Shown piece by piece: positions 23,356 through 31,739 of a DNA stretch of 64,000 bases; positions within the stretch are counted from its first letter, which is position 1, and each line of letters starts with the position of its first letter. The translations under genes and the position numbers were made by a program. Source of the stretch: Streptomyces sp. TBY4 (GTDB lineage Bacteria; Actinomycetota; Actinomycetes; Streptomycetales; Streptomycetaceae); contig NZ_JANAVF010000020.1 of assembly GCF_024213195.1 (NCBI RefSeq), positions 1 through 64,000 of the forward strand, given 5' to 3'. A model generated the notes under the pieces. The model worked only from the letters and a program-made list of their open reading frames with translations. It had not been told where the DNA came from and did not search any database.

Positions 23356-23571
23356 CGGCCCCGGGTGAACAGGTGCCGCGGGACCGGCCTGGTGCGGCGG
23401 GCGTCGCATGGTCGACCTCGGCGGGCGGCCGCCGCAGGGCTGAACATCGGGGTCGTGGTGGCGCGCCTGAGGCGGGCCCGTGCCGCGGGCGGCGCACAGT
23501 GGGCGGCGGGAGCGGTCCGGCGCGGGTCGCTCCCGCACCCGACGCCGATGCCCACGCCGCAGGGAGCGCCC

Positions 23572-26109
23572 ATGAGCGAGGCCGTGTCCAGACGTCGTGC
23601 GCTGCGCCTCCTCGGGGCGGTGGGCGCCGCCCTCGGCGCGGCCGGCTGCGTACCGGCGCCGCCGCCCGGCGCGCAGCAGCGTAGGACCTCCGCGGGCGCG
23701 GGCAACCCCGCCGCCGCGCCCGCGGCCGGCAGCGCCGCCCGGATCGACGCCCTGCTGGAGCGGCTCACCCTGGAGGAGAAGACCGTCCTGCTGCACGGCG
23801 GCCCGGACCCGGAGCCGCTCGGCCAGGCCGGCTACGTGCCGGGCATCCCGCGCCTCGGCATCCCGGCGCTCCGCCTCGCCGACGGCCCGGCCGGGGTCCG
23901 CGTCGCCCGGCCCGCCACCGCGCTGCCCGCGCCGGTCCTGCTCGCCTCCGCCTTCGACCCGGCGCTCGCCCGCGCCTACGGGCGGGTCATCGGCCGCGAG
24001 GGCCGCGCGCTCGGCGTCGACGTGCTCCTCTCCCCGATGGCCAACCTCATCCGCACCCCGTACGCGGGACGGAACTTCGAGACCTTCTCGGAGGACCCGA
24101 AGCTGACGGCCGACCTGGTCGCCGAGGTCGTCCGGGGCATCCAGGACGAGGGCCTGATCGCCACCGTCAAGCACTTCGCGCTCAACAACCAGGAGAAGGG
24201 CCGCGACACCGTCGACGTGATCGCCGCCGAACGGACCCTCCACGAGACGGAGCTACGGGGCTTCGAAGCGGCCGTGGCCGCCGGGGCCGGCGCCGTGATG
24301 GGCGCCTACAACAAGGTCAACGGGGTCTACGCCTGCGAGAGCAGGCCGCTCCTCGACGAACTGCTCCGCGGCCGCTGGGGGTTCGACGGCTGGGTGATGT
24401 CGGACTGGGACGCCACCCACAGCACCGTCGCCTCGATCGGCGCCGGCCTCGACATGGAGATGCCCGCGGGCACCCACTACGGCGCCCCCCTGCGCGAGGC
24501 TGTGCGCGGCGGCTCCGTCCACGAGGACACCGTCGACCTCGCCGTACGCCGGATCCTCACCACCATGGACCGCTTCGGACTGCTCACCGGGAACTCCGCC
24601 GGGCACCCCGCCGCGCGGCCCGCCCGGGACGCCGCCGCGGGGGCCCGTACCGCACGGCAGATCGCCACCGCCGGGGCCGTCCTGCTGCGCAACGAGCGGG
24701 GCACGCTGCCGCTGGCGGGCCCCGCCGCCCGTTCCGTCGCCGTGATCGGACCCACCGGGCGGACCCCCTTCGTCGGCGGTGGCGGCAGTGCCCATGTGGT
24801 GCCGGACGCGGCCGCAGCCCCCCTCGACGAGATCCGGCGGCGGGCCGGCAGCGGCTCCACCGTGGTCTACGCCCTCGGCGAGGACATCTACGGGCGCCCG
24901 CTCCCGGCGGACCTGCTGCCGTCCGCCCCCGGGCTCGACGACCGGGCGGTGGCCCCCGGGCGCACCTGGGGCTACGAGGGCAGCTTCCGGCTGGCCGCCG
25001 ACGACGAGTGGACCCTGCTCGTCCACTACACCGGGAAGCGGCCGTCCGTCCGGCTCGACGGGGAGGAGCTCTTCCCCGTACGGCAGGGCGTGGCCGAGCA
25101 GTTCGCCGGCGGCCTGCTCGGCCACGCGCCCGACGGCCGTACCGTGCGCCGCCGCACGCTCGCCCTCAAGGCGGGCGAACACCGCCTCGCCGTCTTCGCC
25201 GAAGGCGGGCCGAAGGGGCAGCGGCTGCGGCTGCGGCACACCACGAAGGCCACCCGGGCCGCCGACCTCGCCGAGGCCGTCAAGGCCGCCAAGGCGGCCC
25301 GCAGCGTGGTGCTGTTCGCCTACGAGGACGCCACCGAGGGCAGCGACCGCACCTCCCTCGGACTCCCCGGCGGACAGGCGGCGCTGATCGAGGCGGTCGC
25401 CGCCGCCAACCCGCGCACCACGGTGGTGCTCAACACCTCCGCCGGTACGACCATGCCCTGGCTCCCGCGCACCGGAGCGGTCCTCCAGATGTACTACCCG
25501 GGCCAGGAAGGCGCGGCCGCCACCGCCGACGTGCTCTTCGGCGACGCGGAGCCGGGCGGCCGCCTCACCCAGACCTTCCCGGCCGACGAGCGGGCGACCC
25601 CGGTCGGCGGGGACCCGATGCGCTACCCGGGGGTGGGCGGGCGGCAGGAGTACGCCGAGGGGGTGCACGTGGGCCACCGCTGGTACGACCAGCAGCGGGT
25701 GGCTCCGCTGTTCCCCTTCGGGCACGGGCTCTCGTACACCACTTGGGCCTACGAGAAACTGGCGGTCCGGCCGGGCGGCTCGCACGGGAAACGGAGCGGG
25801 CTTCGGGTGGAGTTCACCGTCCGCAACACCGGACGCCGTACGGGCACCGAGGTGGCGCAGGTCTACGTAGGACCCTCCCCGGACCTGAAGCTGGACCAGC
25901 CGGTCCGGGCGCTGGCCGGGTACCGGCGCCTGACCCTCGCACCCGGCGAGGCGCGGCGGATCGTCCTGGACATCGACGCGCGCACGCTGTCCTCCTGGGA
26001 TCCGGAGCGGGACGCGTGGGTGGTGGGCACCGGCCGGCGCGAGGTGTTCGCGGGGCGCTCCTCGCGGGAACTGCCTCTGAGGGCAAAGGCTGTGGTGGGG
26101 ACCGGATAG
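23572..26109 (+). CDS. Exported glycoside hydrolase family 3 (beta-glucosidase type)
   Basis: The 845-residue enzyme has a signal with RRR at 7-9, a hydrophobic core and a lipobox GAAGC (Cys26), so it is probably a Tat-exported lipoprotein on the cell surface. The GH3 barrel follows, with the nucleophile Asp278 in VMSDWD and the KHFALNNQE substrate-binding stretch near residue 200. An inserted PA14-like module lies at about 460-560, and the C-terminus is a fibronectin-III-like domain. This layout matches beta-glucosidases and related enzymes that release sugars from plant oligosaccharides. ATG at 23572 with AGGGAG upstream. No sugar regulator or importer is adjacent. Confidence 0.92.
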   Translation: MSEAVSRRRALRLLGAVGAALGAAGCVPAPPPGAQQRRTSAGAGNPAAAPAAGSAARIDALLERLTLEEKTVLLHGGPDPEPLGQAGYVPGIPRLGIPALRLADGPAGVRVARPATALPAPVLLASAFDPALARAYGRVIGREGRALGVDVLLSPMANLIRTPYAGRNFETFSEDPKLTADLVAEVVRGIQDEGLIATVKHFALNNQEKGRDTVDVIAAERTLHETELRGFEAAVAAGAGAVMGAYNKVNGVYACESRPLLDELLRGRWGFDGWVMSDWDATHSTVASIGAGLDMEMPAGTHYGAPLREAVRGGSVHEDTVDLAVRRILTTMDRFGLLTGNSAGHPAARPARDAAAGARTARQIATAGAVLLRNERGTLPLAGPAARSVAVIGPTGRTPFVGGGGSAHVVPDAAAAPLDEIRRRAGSGSTVVYALGEDIYGRPLPADLLPSAPGLDDRAVAPGRTWGYEGSFRLAADDEWTLLVHYTGKRPSVRLDGEELFPVRQGVAEQFAGGLLGHAPDGRTVRRRTLALKAGEHRLAVFAEGGPKGQRLRLRHTTKATRAADLAEAVKAAKAARSVVLFAYEDATEGSDRTSLGLPGGQAALIEAVAAANPRTTVVLNTSAGTTMPWLPRTGAVLQMYYPGQEGAAATADVLFGDAEPGGRLTQTFPADERATPVGGDPMRYPGVGGRQEYAEGVHVGHRWYDQQRVAPLFPFGHGLSYTTWAYEKLAVRPGGSHGKRSGLRVEFTVRNTGRRTGTEVAQVYVGPSPDLKLDQPVRALAGYRRLTLAPGEARRIVLDIDARTLSSWDPERDAWVVGTGRREVFAGRSSRELPLRAKAVVGTG

Positions 26110-26169
26110 GCTGCCCGTTCGGTCCGCCACAGGGGGCGGGCCGGGGGGACAACTCGGGAGGACGTACCG

Positions 26170-26874
26170 GTGCACATCCAGGAATGGCTGGAGACGATTC
26201 CGGCGGTCAGCATCTACCTCCTGGTGGGGCTCGTCATCGGACTGGAAAGCCTCGGCATCCCGCTGCCGGGGGAGATCGTCCTGGTCAGCTCCGCGCTACT
26301 GGCCTCGCAGCAGGGGCACATCGACCCCGTGGTGCTGGGCATCTGCGCGACCACCGGGGCGATCGTGGGCGACTCGATCGGCTACGCCATCGGGCGCAGG
26401 GGCGGCAAGCCGATGCTGGAGCGGCTGGGCCGGCGCTTCCCCAAGCACTTCGGGCCGGACCAAGTGGCCATGGCGGAGCGCTCCTTCGACAAGTGGGGCA
26501 TGTGGGCCGTCTTCTTCGGACGGTTCGTGGCGCTGCTGCGCATCTTCGCGGGGCCCCTGGCGGGCGTCCTGCACATGCCCTACTGGCGGTTCCTCGTGGC
26601 GAACGTCCTCGGCGGGATCCTGTGGGCGGGCGGTACGACGGCCGTCATCTACTCGATCGGGATCGTCGCCGAGCCGTGGCTGAAGGGGTTCTCGTGGGTG
26701 GCCCTCGCCCTGGCCCTCGTCTGCGGGCTCGCGATGACGGTGGTGGTGCGCGGCCGGATGAAGAAGGCGGCCGCGGCGGCGCGGGCCGAGGCGGGTACCG
26801 ATGCGGCGGCGGACGCTGCCGCGGTGCCGGTGCCGGGGCAGGCTTCGACCGCTTCGACCGTGCACACCGACTGA
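26170..26874 (+). CDS. DedA-family membrane protein
   Basis: The 234-residue inner-membrane protein shows the DedA core: GLESLGIPLPGEIVLV (residues about 22-37), the DSIGYAIGRRGGKP loop, the FFGRFVALLRIFAGPLAG stretch with the conserved Arg pair, and a terminal membrane helix. DedA proteins are involved in envelope homeostasis and lipid-carrier recycling (the related UptA/PopT proteins flip undecaprenyl phosphate). GTG at 26170 with GGGAGG upstream, and a -10-like TAGGCT at 26107-26112. The tail (200-234) is Ala/Thr-rich. A hairpin separates it from the convergent carbonic anhydrase gene. Confidence 0.92.
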   Translation: MHIQEWLETIPAVSIYLLVGLVIGLESLGIPLPGEIVLVSSALLASQQGHIDPVVLGICATTGAIVGDSIGYAIGRRGGKPMLERLGRRFPKHFGPDQVAMAERSFDKWGMWAVFFGRFVALLRIFAGPLAGVLHMPYWRFLVANVLGGILWAGGTTAVIYSIGIVAEPWLKGFSWVALALALVCGLAMTVVVRGRMKKAAAAARAEAGTDAAADAAAVPVPGQASTASTVHTD

Positions 26875-26876
26875 GA

Positions 26877-26902
26877 GGCCCGGCACCGACGCGTGCCGGG
26901 CC
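26877..26902. terminator. Bidirectional terminator between dedA and carbonic anhydrase genes
   Basis: GGCCCGGCAC (26877-26886) pairs perfectly with 26893-26902 around a 6-base loop. It lies between the stops of two convergent genes. Confidence 0.65.
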
Positions 26903-26912
26903 GTAGCGCCCG

Positions 26913-27458
26913 TTACGCCTCCGGGGCCACCGAGGCGCGGTGCTGCTCGGCCAGCTCGTTGTACATGAGGGCGTTGACCTTGATGCCCTCCCGCTCCTCC
27001 GCAGTGAGCTCGCGCCGCACCTTCGCCGGGACCCCCGCGACCAGCGAACCGGGCGGGACGATCATGCCCTGCGGGACCAGCGCCTGGGCCGCCACCAGCG
27101 AACCGGCGCCGATCACCGCACCGTTGAGGACCGTCGCGCCCATCCCGATCAGGCAGTCGTCCTCGACGGTGCAGCCGTGCACGACGGCGTTGTGGCCGAT
27201 GGAGACGCGCTCGCCGATGGAGACCGGGAAACCGGGGTCCACGTGCACGGTGCAGTTGTCCTGCACGTTGCTGTCGGCGCCGAGCGTGATCGGACCGCAG
27301 TCCGCGCGGAGCACCGCCGAGTACCAGATGCTCACGCCCGCGCCGAGGCGCACGTCCCCGACCACGACGGAGGTGGGAGCGGTGAACGCCGTCGGGTCGA
27401 TCTCGGGGTTCTTCCCGCCGACACCCGCCACGAGTGCCTGGGCCGCCTGCTGCGTCAT
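26913..27458 (-). CDS. Gamma-type carbonic anhydrase-like protein
   Basis: The 181-residue protein is a left-handed beta-helix built of hexapeptide repeats. The three zinc-binding His residues of gamma carbonic anhydrases are recognisable in CTVHVD and IGHNAVVHGC, as is the Gln in NVQDNC. Members hydrate CO2 or serve as acyltransferase-like proteins of unknown use. ATG at 27458 with GGAAGAGGAAGAG upstream. It is convergent with dedA and divergent from the next hexapeptide-repeat gene, so two beta-helix proteins lie back to back. Confidence 0.9.
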   Translation of the reverse strand: MTQQAAQALVAGVGGKNPEIDPTAFTAPTSVVVGDVRLGAGVSIWYSAVLRADCGPITLGADSNVQDNCTVHVDPGFPVSIGERVSIGHNAVVHGCTVEDDCLIGMGATVLNGAVIGAGSLVAAQALVPQGMIVPPGSLVAGVPAKVRRELTAEEREGIKVNALMYNELAEQHRASVAPEA

Positions 27459-27584
27459 GTGTTCTCTTCCTCTTCCGGTACGACGTGTCGCGCTACCGGA
27501 ACCGTAGGCCACGCCGCCCGCACCCCCGGGGATGGGGTGAAGATCACGGCGCGGCCCGGGCCGCCGGCGCGCTACGGTGACCCG

Positions 27585-28325
27585 GTGGCGAAGAACCAGA
27601 ACACGTTCTCTTCTCTGACGGCCCTGCGCCGCCGGCTGGCCGGGCGCGCGGTCCACGCGGGCTGGCGCTGGATGCAGCGGGCCGGAGCGGTCACCGCCCA
27701 GACCCCCGGAGGGCTGCGCTTCGGCGCGATCGGGCACGGCACCCGGCTCGCCTTCCCGCAGGGCACGGTCTTCGGCGCCCCCTGGATCAGGCTGGGCGAC
27801 CACTGCATCATCGGGGAACAGGTCACGCTCACCGCTGGGATGATGCCGGACCTCGACCTCGGCGCCGAACCGGTCCTGGTCCTCGGCAACGGCGTGGTCA
27901 TCGGCCGGGACAGCCACGTCATTGCCGACACCCGGATCACCATCGGCAACGACACCTTCTGCGGCCCCGGGGTGTACATCACCTCCACCAACCACAGCTA
28001 CGACGATCCGCACGAGCCCATCGGCAAGCAGTGGCCGCGCAGCGCCCCGGTGGAGATCGGCCCGGGCTGCTGGCTGGGGACCGGGGCGGTGATCCTTCCC
28101 GGGGCGCGGCTGGGCCGCAACGTGGTGGTGGCGGCGGGGGCCGTCGTACGGGGCGAAGTGCCGGACCACGCCGTGGTGGCGGGTGCGCCGGCCCGCATAG
28201 TCCGCCGCTGGGACCCCGAGACGGGCTGGCAGCCCCCGCTGCGCACCCCGGCCCCCGTCCCGATCCCCGACGGCGTCACCCCGGAGCAGCTGCGCGCACT
28301 GACGGAGCTGACGGAACCGGAGTGA
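27585..28325 (+). CDS. Acyltransferase of the left-handed beta-helix (hexapeptide) family
   Basis: The 246-residue protein carries hexapeptide repeats, including IRLGDHCIIGEQVT, VVIGRDSHVIADTRITIGND and the terminal WLGTGAVILPGARLGRNVVVAAGAVVRG. The STNHSYDDP stretch (His and Asp) matches the active-site loop of maltose/galactoside O-acetyltransferases and their relatives, which modify sugars or cell-surface glycans. The N-terminal 40 residues are basic and amphipathic. GTG at 27585; TACGGT ends 6 bases upstream, suggesting a leaderless mRNA. It is not in an operon. The acceptor is unknown. Confidence 0.87.
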   Translation: MAKNQNTFSSLTALRRRLAGRAVHAGWRWMQRAGAVTAQTPGGLRFGAIGHGTRLAFPQGTVFGAPWIRLGDHCIIGEQVTLTAGMMPDLDLGAEPVLVLGNGVVIGRDSHVIADTRITIGNDTFCGPGVYITSTNHSYDDPHEPIGKQWPRSAPVEIGPGCWLGTGAVILPGARLGRNVVVAAGAVVRGEVPDHAVVAGAPARIVRRWDPETGWQPPLRTPAPVPIPDGVTPEQLRALTELTEPE

Positions 28326-28336
28326 ACGCGACGCCT

Positions 28337-28353
28337 CCCGCCCGGCCGGCGGG
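28337..28353. terminator. Short hairpin after the acyltransferase gene
   Basis: CCCGCC (28337-28342) pairs with GGCGGG (28348-28353) around a 5-base loop, 12 bases after the stop, and also faces the remnant gene at 28380. The stem is short. Confidence 0.3.
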
Positions 28354-28379
28354 CAGCGGGTGGTGGGCGCGGCAGTGGA

Positions 28380-28571
28380 TCAGGGGCAGGTTTCCTCGAG
28401 TTTGACCGTGTTGAACACGATCTTCGTGCTGGTGGCGGCCCGTGTGCCTGCGGCGGGCGCCTGCGAGCAGACCGTCCAGTTCCGGTCGAGGACCTGCATG
28501 CGGCTCTGACCGAGGGCGTCGGTGGAGCCGAGGAGGAAGAACCCCGCGGCCTGCGCGTTGTCCTGGGCGGC
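28380..28571 (-). pseudogene. C-terminal remnant of a PASTA-like secreted protein, 5' part lost
   Basis: Read leftward in the same frame as the EamA gene, directly after its TAG, 63 sense codons run to a TGA at 28380-28382. They encode AQAAGFFLLGSTDALG, then MQVLDRNWTVCSQ-PAAGT and a final KLEETCP. This matches my memory of the end of small Streptomyces lipoproteins with a single PASTA-like domain (D-A-x-AAGF, DRNWxVC, Cys pair). No start codon or ribosome site precedes it; the upstream half is replaced by the EamA gene. Codon use is fully Streptomyces-like, so the loss is recent. It would be translated only by readthrough of the EamA stop. Confidence 0.65.
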
Positions 28572-29441
28572 CTAGCCCGCCGCCAGGAGGACCGTGCCGG
28601 CCAGGGCCAGGCCCGCTCCCGCTGCCTGGACGGGGCGCAGGCGCTCCTTGAGGACGGCGAAGGCGGCCAGAGCGGTGATGACCGGGTAGAGGGAGGAGAG
28701 CACGGCGGCGGTGGTGACCGGGCCGTGCTGGGCGGCGAGGGAGTAGGTGCCGTTCGCCGTGACGTCGGCGAGGCCGACGAAGGCGAGCGGCGGCAGCAGC
28801 CCCCACAGGATCCGCGGCCCGCCCGTACCCGCCGGGAGGGCCGGGATCCCGCGCCCGGCCCGCACCCACAGGGCGGCGCCGCCGACGGCGACGTTGGTGA
28901 CGCGCTGGACGAACAGGGCGAGGAACAGGCCGGGCACGGTGGAGGAGGCGGGGGCGATCAGGGCCATCACCGCTCCGAAGCCGAAGGCCGCGACGAGGGT
29001 GAGGACGACGGCCTGCCGCTGTACGGGAGCGCCGCGCAGCTCGGGCCCGCCCGCGAGGACGATGCCCACGACGGCCACCGCGATCCCCGCGAGCTGGGCG
29101 GCGCCGGGCCGCTCGCCCAGGAGCAGCCCGGCGGCCATCGGCACCACGACGCCGAGGGACCCGAGCGGGGAGACCACGCCCATGGGGCCGAGGGCGAGCG
29201 CCTTGTAGAAGCTGAGCATCGCGACCGGCCCCACCAGCCCCGCCCCCACCGCGAACCAGAGCTGCGGCCCGGCCTCCCGCCAGGCACCGGTTCCCAGGAC
29301 CACGGAGCCCAGTACGAGGACGGTGAGGACCTGGGAGGCCACCACCACCGTGAGGGCCGGTATCCGACGGGTCAGCAGCCCTCCGCCGAAGTCGGCGAGG
29401 CCCCACAGGACGGCGGTGGCCAGAGCGAACAGGGCGGTCAT
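28572..29441 (-). CDS. EamA/DMT-family transporter
   Basis: The 289-residue membrane protein has ten hydrophobic segments in two EamA halves, including WGLADFGGGLLTRR at the N-terminus and the ALGPMGVVSPLGSLGVVVP motif in the first half. Length is normal. ATG at 29441. It is divergent from the XRE-cupin regulator across a 112-base region with an operator array, so its expression is likely controlled by that regulator; this transporter/XRE-cupin arrangement is common in actinobacteria. Its stop codon is immediately followed in frame by the PASTA remnant, so the end of the gene lies at a recombination junction. Its own C-terminus (ALAGTVLLAAG) looks complete. Confidence 0.88.
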   Translation of the reverse strand: MTALFALATAVLWGLADFGGGLLTRRIPALTVVVASQVLTVLVLGSVVLGTGAWREAGPQLWFAVGAGLVGPVAMLSFYKALALGPMGVVSPLGSLGVVVPMAAGLLLGERPGAAQLAGIAVAVVGIVLAGGPELRGAPVQRQAVVLTLVAAFGFGAVMALIAPASSTVPGLFLALFVQRVTNVAVGGAALWVRAGRGIPALPAGTGGPRILWGLLPPLAFVGLADVTANGTYSLAAQHGPVTTAAVLSSLYPVITALAAFAVLKERLRPVQAAGAGLALAGTVLLAAG

Positions 29442-29453
29442 GACAGGCCTCGC

Positions 29454-29530
29454 AGTACAGTGCGTTGAACGGTGGAGTACAGCGCACGATAGTTCAGTGC
29501 AGTGAACTCTGTCATTCAAAATCTTGTACT
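29454..29530. promoter_or_regulatory. Operator array between the EamA transporter and XRE-cupin regulator genes
   Basis: AGTWCAGYGC is repeated at 29454-29463, 29476-29485 and 29491-29500. The third copy is part of the inverted repeat AGTTCAGTGCAGTGAACT (29491-29508). GTGAAC (29502-29507) and TGTACT (29525-29530) are spaced 17 bases and could be the -35 and -10 of the regulator gene, so the palindrome would cover its -35. The likely ligand-binding factor is the adjacent XRE-cupin protein. Confidence 0.5.
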
Positions 29531-29553
29531 GAGTGGATGGAGTGGACGGAACG

Positions 29554-30135
29554 GTGTCGGATCTCGAACAGCTCACCCAGGCGCTCGGCCGCAACCTCAG
29601 GCACTGGCGCGGGGAGCGCGGGTTCACCCTGGAGGCCCTCTCCGCCCGTGCGGGAGTGAGCCGCGGCATGATCATCCAGATCGAGCAGGCCCGCACGAAC
29701 CCCAGTGTCGGCACGACCGTCAAACTGGCCGACGCGCTCGGAGTCAGCATCACCACCCTGCTCGACCACGACCGCGGTCCGAAGGTGCGGGTGGTCCTGC
29801 CGGGCCAGGGGGTGCGGATGTGGTCCACGGAGGGCGGCAGCGGCGCGAGCATGCTGCTCGGCGACGACCGGCGCGGGCCGGTCGAGATGTGGACCTACCG
29901 CCTCGAGCCCGGCGAGGGCACCGCCTCGGACCCGCATCCGCCGGGCACCTTCGAGATGCTGCACGTCACGGTGGGGGAGCTGACGCTGGTGATCGCCGAC
30001 GAGACGTACGTCGTACCGGCCGGCGGAGCCGTCTCCTTCGAGGCGGACGCCCCGCACGCCTACCGCAACGAGGGGCCGGGCCCGATGGAGATGACGATGG
30101 CGGTCTCCATCCCGCCGGTGACCTCCCACGGGTGA
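29554..30135 (+). CDS. XRE-family regulator with C-terminal cupin domain
   Basis: The 193-residue protein has an N-terminal helix-turn-helix (LGRNLRHWRGERGFTLEALSARAGVSRG split around residues 10-38, with the recognition helix SRGMIIQIEQARTNPS) and a C-terminal cupin barrel (about 110-190, with HPPGTFEMLHVTVGEL and the His residues that bind metal or ligand). Such regulators sense a small molecule and control one neighbouring operon. Three in-frame GTGs are available (29533, 29542, 29554); 29554 is chosen because its product starts at the conserved helix and a GGA ribosome site precedes it. It is divergent from the EamA transporter. Confidence 0.88.
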   Translation: MSDLEQLTQALGRNLRHWRGERGFTLEALSARAGVSRGMIIQIEQARTNPSVGTTVKLADALGVSITTLLDHDRGPKVRVVLPGQGVRMWSTEGGSGASMLLGDDRRGPVEMWTYRLEPGEGTASDPHPPGTFEMLHVTVGELTLVIADETYVVPAGGAVSFEADAPHAYRNEGPGPMEMTMAVSIPPVTSHG

Positions 30136-30167
30136 CCGGTGCGCGGGGTTGTCGGATATCGGGACGG

Positions 30168-30956
30168 TCAGCGCGCGCCGGCGGCCCTGAGGCCTGCGCC
30201 TCGGCCGGTCGCGCCCAGGACGGGGTGCGTCGCGATCAGGTCCCGGCAGACGGCCAGTACGTTGCGGCGGTCGGCCGTGATCCAGTCCCGGTCCATCGCC
30301 CAGCCCCGCAGCACCGGGTCCGGTTCGAAGGCGACGGCCAGCCCGACCTGCTCGAACACCTCGGCGTCGGAGGGGGAGTTCCCTATGGCGAAGGAGCTCC
30401 GGCGGTCCACGGGGCTTCCCTTGGTCGCCGTACGCAGGGCCGCGCGCTTGCCGCCGGGCAGCGCCGGCGTGCTGGTGAGCGCACCGGTGCAGCGGCCGCG
30501 CCGGAACTCCGCCCGCATGCCGTGAGCTTCGCCTATGCCCAGCTCCGCCGCCGCACGCCGGACGATCTCGTACGGGCTTCCGGAGATCAGTACGGTCCGC
30601 AGCCCGGCCGAGTGCAGGAGCCGCACGAGCTCGTCGGCGAAGGGCAGGATCCTCTTCCGGGCCGCCGGCCAGGCGGCTGCGGCGGCCCGCTCCACCTCGG
30701 TCCGCTCGGCGCCTTCGAGGGCCCGCGCGAGGTGCGCGTAGGCGGCGGCCGCGGAGGAGGAGTGGGCCGCGGTGCCCCCGTGGTAGCCGGCCATCGCGCC
30801 GAGCGCCGCCCGCCCGGCCACCGGATCGCCGACGCCGCCGGCGATGAGGGACTCCACGAAGGGGAGGGCCACCGAGCCCTCCGCGAGCGTGCCGTCGAGG
30901 TCGAGCACGGCGATCCGGGCGTGGCTGCGAGCGGGACTCTGGGCATGGCTGATCAC
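30168..30956 (-). CDS. HAD-family phosphatase (SerB/HAD-IB-like)
   Basis: The 262-residue protein has HAD motif I as LDLDGTL (residues about 15-21), a helical cap, motif II SGSP (about 127-130), then motif III/IV in GNSPSDAEVFEQVG. This is the HAD-IB arrangement, which includes phosphoserine phosphatases and enzymes that hydrolyse lipid phosphates. The GTG at 30956 is chosen because GGGAG lies 7 bases upstream; no ATG start suits. The C-terminus is Arg/Ala/Gly-rich. It is convergent with the XRE-cupin gene. Confidence 0.83.
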   Translation of the reverse strand: MISHAQSPARSHARIAVLDLDGTLAEGSVALPFVESLIAGGVGDPVAGRAALGAMAGYHGGTAAHSSSAAAAYAHLARALEGAERTEVERAAAAAWPAARKRILPFADELVRLLHSAGLRTVLISGSPYEIVRRAAAELGIGEAHGMRAEFRRGRCTGALTSTPALPGGKRAALRTATKGSPVDRRSSFAIGNSPSDAEVFEQVGLAVAFEPDPVLRGWAMDRDWITADRRNVLAVCRDLIATHPVLGATGRGAGLRAAGAR

Positions 30957-31119
30957 GGTGGGACTCCCTGGTCGGGGCCGGTCTGAGGTGCGCGGCAGAC
31001 CCCGACGGGGGAGGCGCGGTCTCAAGTATTCGTACCGTTTGTCCGGTTTGGATACCCGAGTCGCGTTGAAAGGGTTGAAGGCGCAGCGGCCCCCGGATCC
31101 CTCGGATCCTTCAGATCCC

Positions 31120-31524
31120 TCAGAGGGCGGGGATCTCGATCGCCGGGCAGCGGTCCATGACCATGTCCACTCCGGCCGCACGAGTACGGTCGAAGGCGGC
31201 CTCGTCGACCACGTTCAACTGGAACCAGACGGCCTCCGCCCCCTTCGCGACGGCCTCGTCGGCGACCGTGCCGGCCAGCGCGCTGTTCACGAAGACGTCC
31301 ACCACGTCCACCTTGAACGGGATCGCCTCCAGCGAGGGATAACCCTGCTCGCCGTGAACCGTCTCGGCCTTGGGGTGCACGGGAACCACGCGCTTGCCGT
31401 ACCGCTGCAGCACCTCGGCCACGCGGTACGCGGCCCGCTCCTGATTGTTGGACAGCCCCACCACGGCCCAGGTGTCCCCGAGCTCGGTGAGGATCTTGCG
31501 GATGGTTGCCGGATCGCCGTACAC
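31120..31524 (-). CDS. CoA-binding domain protein (YccU-like)
   Basis: The 134-residue protein is a Rossmann-type CoA-binding domain like that of succinyl-CoA synthetase alpha: WAVVGLSNNQERAAYRVAEV (residues about 15-34), a VVPVHPKAETVHGEQGYPSL stretch, and DVFVNSALAG followed by the RCPAIEI end. Such stand-alone proteins bind CoA or acyl-CoA; function is otherwise unknown. The GTG at 31524 is supported by AGGAGG 8 bases upstream; an extension to 31635 exists but is polyglutamine-like and lacks a site. Confidence 0.87.
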   Translation of the reverse strand: MYGDPATIRKILTELGDTWAVVGLSNNQERAAYRVAEVLQRYGKRVVPVHPKAETVHGEQGYPSLEAIPFKVDVVDVFVNSALAGTVADEAVAKGAEAVWFQLNVVDEAAFDRTRAAGVDMVMDRCPAIEIPAL

Positions 31525-31739
31525 GCGCGCCGCCTCCTGCTGCTGGTACTGGTAAACGTCCTGGTCCAGCTGCCCCTGCCCACTGACAGCCACCAGCCCC
31601 TTCAACGAAGAACACCTCCGCCGGATTCCCTGCACCCACCTCGGAAGCCCTCAGGCTCCTCGCTGGTCAAGCCGCGGCCGTCGGCCCGCGCTGTGTAGCC
31701 TGTCGTTCGATCTGTGCGAACGGGATGAGGGGGCTGCCG

